Below, piece after piece: positions 1 to 4,017 of a stretch of 5,849 bases of DNA (position 1 is the stretch's first letter; every line of letters begins with the position of its first letter). Position numbers and translations under genes: made by a program. The stretch comes from Candidatus Methanophagales archaeon (GTDB lineage Archaea; Halobacteriota; Syntropharchaeia; Alkanophagales; Methanospirareceae). The notes beneath the pieces were generated by a model. The model was given only the letters and a program-made list of their open reading frames with translations, made no database searches and was not told the DNA's origin. Location: contig PIXU01000060.1 of the NCBI GenBank assembly GCA_003601795.1, forward strand, positions 1 to 5,849, given 5' to 3'.

Positions 1-208
1 TCACTATTTTTGCGTCTTTTTTCCTGTCCACTATCTCTCGCAGTTTTTTTGTGCCGATGGGGTTTTGCAGGGCGTGCCTTATTCGTTCCACATCACGGTC
101 TTTAGGTTGGGTTTTACTTCTGTCAATACCGCCCTCGTGCTCTAACAGTTTACCTGCTGTGTTCACATCTATCAGCCGTGAGCCGTAGGGGATTTGTAGC
201 TTTGTCAT
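1..208 (-). CDS. LarA-like nickel-dependent racemase family protein, N-terminal part
   Basis: Partial gene: 69 codons read leftwards from ATG at 208-206 and run off the window with no stop. The start matches the N-terminal domain of the LarA (nickel-dependent lactate racemase, formerly DUF2088) family: an early IPYGSRL segment at residues 6-12, a helix ending in ALQNPIGTKKL at about 46-56, and a lysine-rich turn entering a beta strand (KKDAKIV, about 63-69), which in the family leads into a conserved SDxTRP motif just outside the window. LarA enzymes racemise 2-hydroxyacids in the cytoplasm, usually with a nickel-pincer nucleotide cofactor made by LarB, LarC and LarE. The substrate here is unknown, and archaeal relatives often differ from true lactate racemases. 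The start fits a TATA box about 27 bp upstream, so the message is probably leaderless or nearly so. Family assignment is fairly good; exact function is open because the catalytic residues are not in view. Confidence 0.72.
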   Translation of the reverse strand, partial: MTKLQIPYGSRLIDVNTAGKLLEHEGGIDRSKTQPKDRDVERIRHALQNPIGTKKLREIVDRKKDAKIV

Positions 209-232
209 GGTAGCATTATGTTCCTTACGATG

Positions 233-243
233 ATTTTATATAT
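233..243 (-). promoter_or_regulatory. TATA box of the larA-like gene
   Basis: Read on the minus strand this is ATATATAAAAT, a good archaeal TATA box. It ends about 25 bases before the ATG at 208. Archaeal transcription usually starts some 22-27 bases downstream of the box, so the transcript should begin at or very near the start codon. A second, more distant TATA-like string (CTTTATATA on the minus strand, near 362-370) would give a leader of over 100 bases and seems the weaker choice. Confidence 0.5.
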
Positions 244-269
244 TGTTGTGCTCTTAATTTAATCTGTAG

Positions 270-303
270 TCCGTCGCAACACTTCGGCCGCAATCGGCTG
301 CAA
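270..303. repeat. Triplet of imperfect 10-bp direct repeats upstream of the larA-like promoter
   Basis: Three related decamers lie at 270-279 (tccgtcgcaa), 284-293 (tcggccgcaa) and 294-303 (tcggctgcaa). The last two are directly adjacent and differ at one base; the first is separated by four bases and differs from the middle one at two. They sit about 27-60 bp upstream of the larA-like TATA box, in a GC-rich patch within AT-rich DNA. Regular spacing near one helical turn and this position suggest a binding site for a transcription regulator. A short stem (gccg/cggc around caat, 287-298) can also form. Function is inferred. Confidence 0.4.
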
Positions 304-390
304 TGCTTTTTCTGAAAAGATAGAAACTAAACGAAACGCCAAAAACGAATGTTGAATGCTGTATATAAAGTATAGCTTCCTTCTATTCAA

Positions 391-465
391 GACACAGATT
401 TACACTGATTCACGCGGACTTATTTAATTATCGTCTATCTGCGTTAATCTGTATTAATCTGTGTC
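391..465. repeat. Dispersed imperfect palindrome, copy 1
   Basis: The left arm at 391-418 begins gacacagatttacactgatt; the right arm at 438-465 ends ttaatctgtgtc. The arms are reverse complements at about 23 of 28 positions around an AT-rich loop of 19 bases. The same family recurs at 3791-3879, sharing the 15-mer gacacagatttacac and the 14-mer tctgcgttaatctg. Similar motifs are scattered in many AT-rich intergenic regions of archaea and bacteria. A transcript would fold into a long hairpin, so it may be a miniature mobile element or a transcript stabiliser or terminator. Confidence 0.75.
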
Positions 466-485
466 TATATTTTATTTTCTTCTGT

Positions 486-549
486 CGATTTCATCAGCCT
501 GAGTGGCAGAGGCACCTTCCAGTGGAAATGGTGGGGTGTGCGCCCATCG
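486..549. other. GC-rich, hairpin-forming island downstream of mmp7
   Basis: About 60 % GC over 64 bases, set in AT-rich spacer. The ends pair (cgat 486-489 with atcg 546-549) and enclose three possible hairpins: gcct 497-500 with aggc 510-513; cacc-ttcc 513-520 with ggaa-ggtg 524-533 around the loop agt and a two-base bulge; and ggg 534-536 with ccc 543-545. Base 513 is claimed by both of the first two hairpins, so only one can use it. The island is open in several reading frames on both strands (for example FQWKWWGVRPS then stop on plus, TPHHFHWKVPLPLRLMK on minus), so no frame is favoured. It may be a structured RNA, a dispersed repeat or the scar of an older gene. Confidence 0.35.
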
Positions 550-566
550 TAAGAATTTAATTTAAT

Positions 567-1466
567 TTAAAATATCTCCCCTGCTACTGCTTCTGGTAAT
601 ATTTCCAGTAGATACCCCTCGTATAACGATTTTTTTATCTCGCAAATCTCAGAAAGCTTTCTTTTCCCTATTTCTATATCTCTTATCTTCTCTTCGTCCT
701 CTGCTTCTACTTTCACCCGCAAACCATCCATGTGAATCACAATAGGGAATTCCTCTGTAGCTTTTGGTGTTAGAAGCATTTCTATCATCTCTTTAATGAA
801 CAAAGGAGAAGTGGCTAAGGGGTCCTCTTCCAGTTCTATCCTTTTCTCTTCCAGTACGTCTGCCAACGCCATTGCCATTTCATTTAATTTCTCTATATCC
901 TCCTTTCGTTTCATCCTGCTTGTCCTTCTTCCCACTCCGCCGACATAATGTGGTAAGTCAACGTCCGATGCCGGTGGTCCTCCAACGATGATGTATGGCA
1001 CGTCTATCATTTCGCATAGCTTTACCTTCTCCTCGATACACTCCTTAAAATTACCGAACACAAATACCGCGGCATCGCATTCATTTATTATCGCCCTTTC
1101 CTCTACGGTCATCTGTGCTATCCTCCTTCCCACGCCTCTCGCTAACCCCATCATATCTGTAATCGCACCATTTCTGCGTAAAAACTCCGCTATGTCACAC
1201 ATAGGGTCAACAGCATGATGTTTACCCAGCGAAGGAACGACCACCATTATCTCCGCACCACCCAGTGGCAAGTCTTTTAGTTTACCTCCTAATTCCTTCG
1301 CTTTAGCCCTGATACGTGGCTCCTCCTCGACAGGGAACGCCAAGTGCATCATTGTCTCGGTCTGCATCACCATTGACTGCAATATAAAACCGCCTATATC
1401 CTCAACTATCTCTCTTAGTTCGTTAAATTTGTATACGCCACCCGAAAACATCATTATTTTGTACAT
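567..1466 (-). CDS. mmp7: Methanogenesis marker protein 7 (MCR activation complex subunit)
   Basis: A 299-residue cytoplasmic protein, close to the usual length of about 300. The family signature is clear: GGVYKFNELREIVEDIGGFI at residues 9-28, a VVVPSLGKHHAVDPMCDIAEFLRRNGA region at about 76-101, the NECDAAVFVFGNFKECIEEK block (128-147), PYIIVGGPP (157-165) and YVGGVGRR (174-181). Cysteines lie at 90, 130, 143, 151 and 275. Work on a methanogen places Mmp7, with Mmp17, Mmp3, McrC and the ATPase AtwA, in the complex that reduces the nickel cofactor of methyl-coenzyme M reductase to its active state. The start is chosen at MYKIM: it has a strong GGAGGTG ribosome site (1471-1477), overlaps the mmp17 stop by one base (TAATG) and matches the family N-terminus. 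An in-frame ATG 20 codons earlier would lie inside mmp17 and is unlikely. The overlap implies coupled translation and near-equal amounts of both proteins. Confidence 0.93.
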   Translation of the reverse strand: MYKIMMFSGGVYKFNELREIVEDIGGFILQSMVMQTETMMHLAFPVEEEPRIRAKAKELGGKLKDLPLGGAEIMVVVPSLGKHHAVDPMCDIAEFLRRNGAITDMMGLARGVGRRIAQMTVEERAIINECDAAVFVFGNFKECIEEKVKLCEMIDVPYIIVGGPPASDVDLPHYVGGVGRRTSRMKRKEDIEKLNEMAMALADVLEEKRIELEEDPLATSPLFIKEMIEMLLTPKATEEFPIVIHMDGLRVKVEAEDEEKIRDIEIGKRKLSEICEIKKSLYEGYLLEILPEAVAGEIF

Positions 1467-2038
1467 TATGCACCTCCTCCACTCAGAGCTACCCCTCCTA
1501 TCAGCTCCTTCGCTTTTACCTTCCATTCATCCGATATGGGGTTCTCTGAAGCGATAATGGTCATTCCCTCCTGTCCCTCTGCAAAGGGGATTGGATACCG
1601 CACGCGTGCACCCTCGGGTAATATCCTGTCTATCCCATCTAACATCCTGACGGTCAAATCTTCCTTCGGGTCGTAGACGACCAACTCGTTAAGTTTCGCT
1701 ACTTCCTCCTCCTCCAGTTCAAACCTTATTATCAATCTGCTCTCCTGCTGCACTCGCTCGCCATATCGGTCCCACAGCAGGGCAAGCAGTTTGGGCGCAT
1801 ATTCCTCCTTTGTAATCCTTAACTTATCCCCTTCGCGTAGCGTCACATCCCATACCTTCACAGGGCTTGGCACTCTGCCGATTTTAATAGAAATAATAAA
1901 AACATGTTCCGCAGCGTTGCAATACATATATACTCGCTCTATGTTACTCCGTAGCCCTACATCCCTGAACACGTCATTGCAAACGCTCGTATAACTTGCG
2001 TTTGCAAACTCCCCGCCTCCTTCTACTTTTATCTCCAT
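1466..2038 (-). CDS. mmp17: Methanogenesis marker protein 17 (MCR activation complex subunit)
   Basis: A 190-residue soluble protein, matching the normal family length of about 185-195. Recognisable parts are an N-terminal MEIKVEGGGEFANASYTSVC, a central VTLREGDKLRITKEEYAPKL segment (65-84), LLWDRYGERVQQESR (87-101), and the diagnostic YDPKEDLTVRMLDGIDRILP stretch (122-141) followed by GARVRYPIPFAEG. Mmp17 is one of the proteins reported in the ATP-driven activation assembly of methyl-coenzyme M reductase in a methanogen, beside Mmp7 and Mmp3. The gene ends in a Gly/Ala-rich tail (SGGGA) whose codons double as the mmp7 ribosome site. It starts 227 bp after mmp14 and has its own TATA box (2081-2090), so mmp17-mmp7 is likely a two-gene unit that mmp14 transcription may also read into. 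The genes for mmp3, mcrC and atwA are not in this window. Confidence 0.92.
   Translation of the reverse strand: MEIKVEGGGEFANASYTSVCNDVFRDVGLRSNIERVYMYCNAAEHVFIISIKIGRVPSPVKVWDVTLREGDKLRITKEEYAPKLLALLWDRYGERVQQESRLIIRFELEEEEVAKLNELVVYDPKEDLTVRMLDGIDRILPEGARVRYPIPFAEGQEGMTIIASENPISDEWKVKAKELIGGVALSGGGA
1471..1477 (-). promoter_or_regulatory. Ribosome binding site of mmp7
   Basis: On the minus strand GGAGGTG lies four bases before the ATG at 1466-1464, inside the last codons of mmp17. It is the strongest Shine-Dalgarno match next to a start in this window and decides the mmp7 start against the upstream in-frame ATG at 1526. Confidence 0.85.
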
Positions 2039-2045
2039 CTCAATG

Positions 2046-2051
2046 CCCCCT
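2046..2051 (-). promoter_or_regulatory. Probable ribosome binding site of mmp17
   Basis: AGGGGG on the minus strand lies seven bases before the ATG at 2038. It is an imperfect but plausible Shine-Dalgarno sequence and supports this start, since no better in-frame start with a ribosome site lies nearby. Confidence 0.55.
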
Positions 2052-2080
2052 ATTGGTAATCTCTATTGAGTTTATCGTAT

Positions 2081-2090
2081 TATAAAAATA
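2081..2090 (-). promoter_or_regulatory. TATA box of mmp17-mmp7
   Basis: Minus-strand TATTTTTATA, followed by AT and ACG. It lies 42-52 bp before the mmp17 ATG, which would give a short leader containing the ribosome site. The same decamer, likewise followed closely by ATACG, occurs before mmp14 (3760-3751), so the two units share promoter architecture and may be co-regulated. Confidence 0.5.
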
Positions 2091-2121
2091 CCTAATATCT
2101 AAGGACTATAAAAAGTTTGCG

Positions 2122-2205
2122 TTATTTACTAAAAAAATCTCGCATCTCCAAAGGAATCACTATTTGTCCTTTTGAACTCAGTTCTGAATTTTTGATTTTG
2201 GCCAT
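2122..2205 (-). pseudogene. Truncated AbrB/MazE-like DNA-binding protein remnant
   Basis: A 27-codon reading frame from ATG at 2205 to TAA at 2122. Its core, SSKGQIVIPLEMRDFF (residues 10-25), is the hallmark first half of the AbrB/SpoVT swapped-hairpin DNA-binding domain (family pattern SSKGQIVIPKEMR), found in archaeal and bacterial antitoxins and transcription regulators. The normal continuation (L-x-x-x-G-D plus two more strands) is absent: after DFFSK comes a stop, just past a run of seven T. Removing one T gives only a few more codons without family likeness. I therefore read it as a remnant of an antitoxin or regulator gene, although a surviving micro-protein cannot be excluded. No ribosome site is seen; a weak TATA-like string (ataaata, about 2233-2239 on plus, read on minus) could give a leaderless start. 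No toxin gene is adjacent. Confidence 0.62.
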
Positions 2206-2265
2206 TGGGGTCTGTTTAGGATTTCGGATTTAGTATTTATGGTTATCCCCCCCGCCATTCCAACC

Positions 2266-3702
2266 TCAAACCCCTCCCTTCTGCTTCTTTACCCGCTTGC
2301 CATATACACAGCCATGGCCCTGAACTCCGCCTATCGGGTTCTCAGGTGTTCCAAACTGGTGCATACACCTGCCAAGAACCGCAGCGCCCCGCGCCAGTGC
2401 ATCATCCGCAAAAATCACTTCCGCATCCATCTTTCTTCCAAACAATTCGCTTAGCTTTTCCAGTATTATCTCGGGTTTTTTCCCCGTTATCCCTGCTCTA
2501 CCCGTTATTCCTATTTTTGTATTAGGCAGTAATAAGCCTTCCGCTTTTGCTATCCCTACTAATTCTTCTACCACACGTCCCGATAGGGCGTCTATTACGG
2601 GCATAAGATACTGTTCCCCTTCCTCTCTTACGAGTTCTGCACCGATATCCGCTATTTCAGGCAGCCCTGAGAGGTTATTCCCCGCATCCACTCCAATTAA
2701 CACCACTCCATTTCTCTCTGCGGCTTTTATGTTTACCGGGACGCTACCAAACTTGGAGCCACTTTTTACCCGCTCAATGCGTAACAGTTTGAAGATGTTA
2801 TCTGCGTATTCTTTCACCACCTCCTTTTTTATTTTCCCCTTGATCTTCTTTTGTAAATCAAGTACCGAAGGGTGCTCTACGTTCACAACCTTTGATACTA
2901 CGGCATCAGGGATTGCACCAGCTAAACCGCAAAAGCTGCCTATAACACGTGCGTACGGCAGTTCATCACTGGTTATACGACCGTCGAGCGTGGTGCCGAA
3001 ATCCAGAGACAGCACAGGATTACGGTAATCAACATCAAGCCATTTAGCCGCTTCCTTAAGCCCCGCCGTTACTAGCTCCCCTTCCATTTCGTTCGCCACT
3101 ACGGACTCCCCCGGCGGGGGAAGATTCCCGGCTACGGCACCGTCGAAAAAAGTTTTCCCTATTCTTGAATACTTCCTCAGCTCTGGTGCGATATTTTCTA
3201 CTGACATGGGGGAAATCATCTTCCTCGGGGGCACACCAGCGCTCATGCATCCTTTTGCTAATGCGTTTATCACTCCTCCCACCTCATCTACGGTTGAGAA
3301 GCTCGCGGTTACACCCGTTGAGCGAAGGACGAAATGCAAATCAGGTACGGTTATCCCTGCGGATTTCGCAGATTCCTGCAGCGTCCTTTTCACCAAATCC
3401 GCAATGGATTCTTCGGAAAGGTCAACCAAACTTATCGTATGGCAGAAAGAATCGTGCTCAGAAATAGCCTCCCGTGTCATCTTAACCGCCTTATCAAGAA
3501 TATACGTTTTCCCACTGTTCAAATCCGTAGCAGCCAATATAGACTTGGTAGTGCTGTTCCCAAGTTCAACACTTGCGGTGATAAAGATAGGTCTTAACGT
3601 CAGGTCTCCTCTCGAAAGACGCAGGATAAAAAACAAATCTGCGTAACTGATCTTCTCGGTTTTAAGTATTCGTGGATGATGCTTTTTCCCAAATATGCTC
3701 AT
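2266..3702 (-). CDS. mmp14: Methanogenesis marker protein 14, ASKHA-like fold
   Basis: A 478-residue soluble protein recognised as methanogenesis marker 14, conserved in methanogens and methanotrophic archaea and of unknown biochemistry. The sequence suggests an actin/Hsp70/sugar-kinase (ASKHA) ATPase: a phosphate-1-like loop VELGNSTTKS (45-54), a phosphate-2-like LSLDFGTT (231-238), GVDAGNNLSG (337-346), an adenosine-loop-like KIGITGRAGITG (396-407) and ADDALARGAAVLG (432-444), which resembles the C-terminal helix of that fold. No membrane segments are seen. A lysine-rich stretch (285-294) looks like a surface helix. The C-terminus is basic (GKRVKKQKGG). The start is the ATG at 3702, preceded by AAGGAGG at 3720-3714; an in-frame TTG eight codons earlier would put this ribosome site inside the gene and is rejected. 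The gene leads the minus-strand group with mmp17-mmp7 behind it, and a role in MCR or cofactor maturation is inferred from that context. Confidence 0.9.
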   Translation of the reverse strand: MSIFGKKHHPRILKTEKISYADLFFILRLSRGDLTLRPIFITASVELGNSTTKSILAATDLNSGKTYILDKAVKMTREAISEHDSFCHTISLVDLSEESIADLVKRTLQESAKSAGITVPDLHFVLRSTGVTASFSTVDEVGGVINALAKGCMSAGVPPRKMISPMSVENIAPELRKYSRIGKTFFDGAVAGNLPPPGESVVANEMEGELVTAGLKEAAKWLDVDYRNPVLSLDFGTTLDGRITSDELPYARVIGSFCGLAGAIPDAVVSKVVNVEHPSVLDLQKKIKGKIKKEVVKEYADNIFKLLRIERVKSGSKFGSVPVNIKAAERNGVVLIGVDAGNNLSGLPEIADIGAELVREEGEQYLMPVIDALSGRVVEELVGIAKAEGLLLPNTKIGITGRAGITGKKPEIILEKLSELFGRKMDAEVIFADDALARGAAVLGRCMHQFGTPENPIGGVQGHGCVYGKRVKKQKGGV

Positions 3703-3713
3703 TGTTCTTCTTT

Positions 3714-3720
3714 CCTCCTT
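3714..3720 (-). promoter_or_regulatory. Ribosome binding site of mmp14
   Basis: AAGGAGG on the minus strand, 11 bases before the ATG at 3702. Spacing is slightly long but the match is perfect. It decides the start in favour of ATG over the upstream TTG at 3726, which would lie before the site. Confidence 0.8.
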
Positions 3721-3750
3721 TATCAATTCAACTATCTAAAGTGCGTATGT

Positions 3751-3760
3751 TATAAAAATA
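3751..3760 (-). promoter_or_regulatory. TATA box of mmp14
   Basis: Minus-strand TATTTTTATA, followed by ACATACG. It is the same decamer as before mmp17. It lies about 49-58 bp before the ATG, predicting a leader of roughly 20-30 bases that contains the AAGGAGG ribosome site. Confidence 0.5.
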
Positions 3761-3790
3761 AATAGTAAACATCGTATAACTCTTTCTATA

Positions 3791-3879
3791 AGACACAGAT
3801 TTACACGGATTAATACACTGATTTTCTTCTCCCCCTCCTTTCACATAATTAATTTTTCAATCTGCGTTAATCTGCGTCT
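3791..3879. repeat. Dispersed imperfect palindrome, copy 2
   Basis: The left arm at 3791-3809 (agacacagatttacacgga) pairs with the right arm at 3861-3879 (tctgcgttaatctgcgtct) at 15 of 19 positions, enclosing about 51 bases with a pyrimidine-rich centre (cttctccccctcctttc, 3826-3842). It is the same family as copy 1 at 391-465, but with a longer middle. It lies in the divergent control region, between the mmp14 promoter and the upstream elements of mtrE. Confidence 0.75.
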
Positions 3880-3936
3880 AAATTGGGTTTTATTACCCGT
3901 TCGAGTTATAACCTTCACCCAAAACGAAAGCTATTT

Positions 3937-3966
3937 ATGTTTCCTCTTTTTGCTTATAATGTTTCC
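3937..3966. repeat. 8-bp direct repeat at 22-bp spacing upstream of the mtrE promoter
   Basis: atgtttcc occurs at 3937-3944 and again at 3959-3966, start to start 22 bp, about two helical turns. The second copy ends 20 bp before the mtrE TATA box. This is a plausible operator or activator site for the mtr operon. The repeat is short, so chance cannot be excluded. Confidence 0.35.
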
Positions 3967-3984
3967 CGCACGAAAAAATAGAAA

Positions 3985-3996
3985 ACTTTATAAAGT
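3985..3996 (+). promoter_or_regulatory. TATA box of the mtr operon, in a perfect 12-bp palindrome
   Basis: acTTTATAAAgt is a perfect palindrome with the TATA core at 3987-3994, preceded by an A/G-rich string (gaaaa) that may act as the BRE. The core ends 23 bp before the mtrE ATG at 4018, so transcription should begin at or next to the start codon. No ribosome site is present (the bases before the ATG are acttctcctc), which fits a leaderless mRNA. Confidence 0.7.
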
Positions 3997-4017
3997 GTTA
4001 TTTACCTACTTCTCCTC

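Larger units (their letters stand above)
209..566. other. Non-coding spacer between mmp7 and the larA-like gene
   Basis: This 358-bp stretch contains no convincing gene. From left to right it holds the larA-like promoter (233-243), three decamer repeats (270-303), a segment of about 311-347 that is T-rich on the minus strand and could act as an archaeal-type terminator for transcripts coming from mmp7, one copy of a dispersed palindrome (391-465), a GC-rich hairpin-forming island (486-549) and three tandem copies of tttaa (556-570) that run into the mmp7 stop codon. Composition swings sharply between AT-rich and GC-rich blocks, which suggests assembly from inserted elements. Confidence 0.6.
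2039..2265. other. Spacer between mmp14 and mmp17
   Basis: This 227-bp AT-rich spacer holds the AbrB-like remnant (2122-2205) and the mmp17 promoter and ribosome site (2046-2090). Next to the mmp14 stop is a C-rich run (about 2247-2254) and degenerate ggattt repeats (2219-2230). I see no strong terminator hairpin, so read-through from mmp14 into mmp17 is possible. Confidence 0.55.
3703..4017. promoter_or_regulatory. Divergent control region between mmp14 and mtrE
   Basis: No gene is seen in this roughly 315-bp region. It contains, in order, the mmp14 ribosome site and TATA box, palindrome copy 2, a small hairpin (gggt 3885-3888 with accc 3895-3898), an 8-bp direct repeat atgtttcc at 3937-3944 and 3959-3966, and the mtrE TATA box. 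The arrangement would let one bound regulator affect both the MCR-activation-linked group and the methyltransferase operon, although the palindrome separates the two promoters by more than 200 bp. Confidence 0.6.

Noticed and set aside
486..549. tRNA or C/D-box RNA in the GC-rich island
   Set aside because: The minus strand has a C-box-like tgatga, but no matching D box is placed correctly, and there is no tRNA T-loop or acceptor stem.
470..566. Gene fragment in the GC-rich island
   Set aside because: At least four frames on the two strands are open and none has a recognisable domain or start signal, so I list it as a structured or repeated element rather than a gene.
1467..1526. N-terminal extension of mmp7 from an in-frame ATG 20 codons upstream
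   Set aside because: It lies wholly within mmp17, has no ribosome site of its own and does not match the family N-terminus; the ATG at 1466 has a strong ribosome site.
3206..3646. Plus-strand open frame of 146 codons opposite mmp14
   Set aside because: It is antisense to a well-recognised gene, has no family likeness and carries no promoter or ribosome site; the same holds for other plus-strand frames in 988-1218, 1791-1994, 2239-2454 and 2729-3028.
3703..3726. Start of mmp14 at an upstream TTG
   Set aside because: The perfect AAGGAGG site lies between the TTG and the ATG at 3702, so the ATG is the one it serves.
3711..3855. Minus-strand frame running from a GTG near 3842 through the palindrome and mmp14 promoter
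   Set aside because: It translates repeat and promoter DNA and has no family likeness; the open frame is a by-product of AT-rich sequence.
391..3879. CRISPR array from the repeated gacacagatttacac units
   Set aside because: Only two copies, more than 3 kb apart, each itself an imperfect palindrome with no regular spacers.
3885..3898. Small hairpin gggt/accc as a terminator or riboswitch
   Set aside because: Only four base pairs, no T tract after it and no gene ending nearby.
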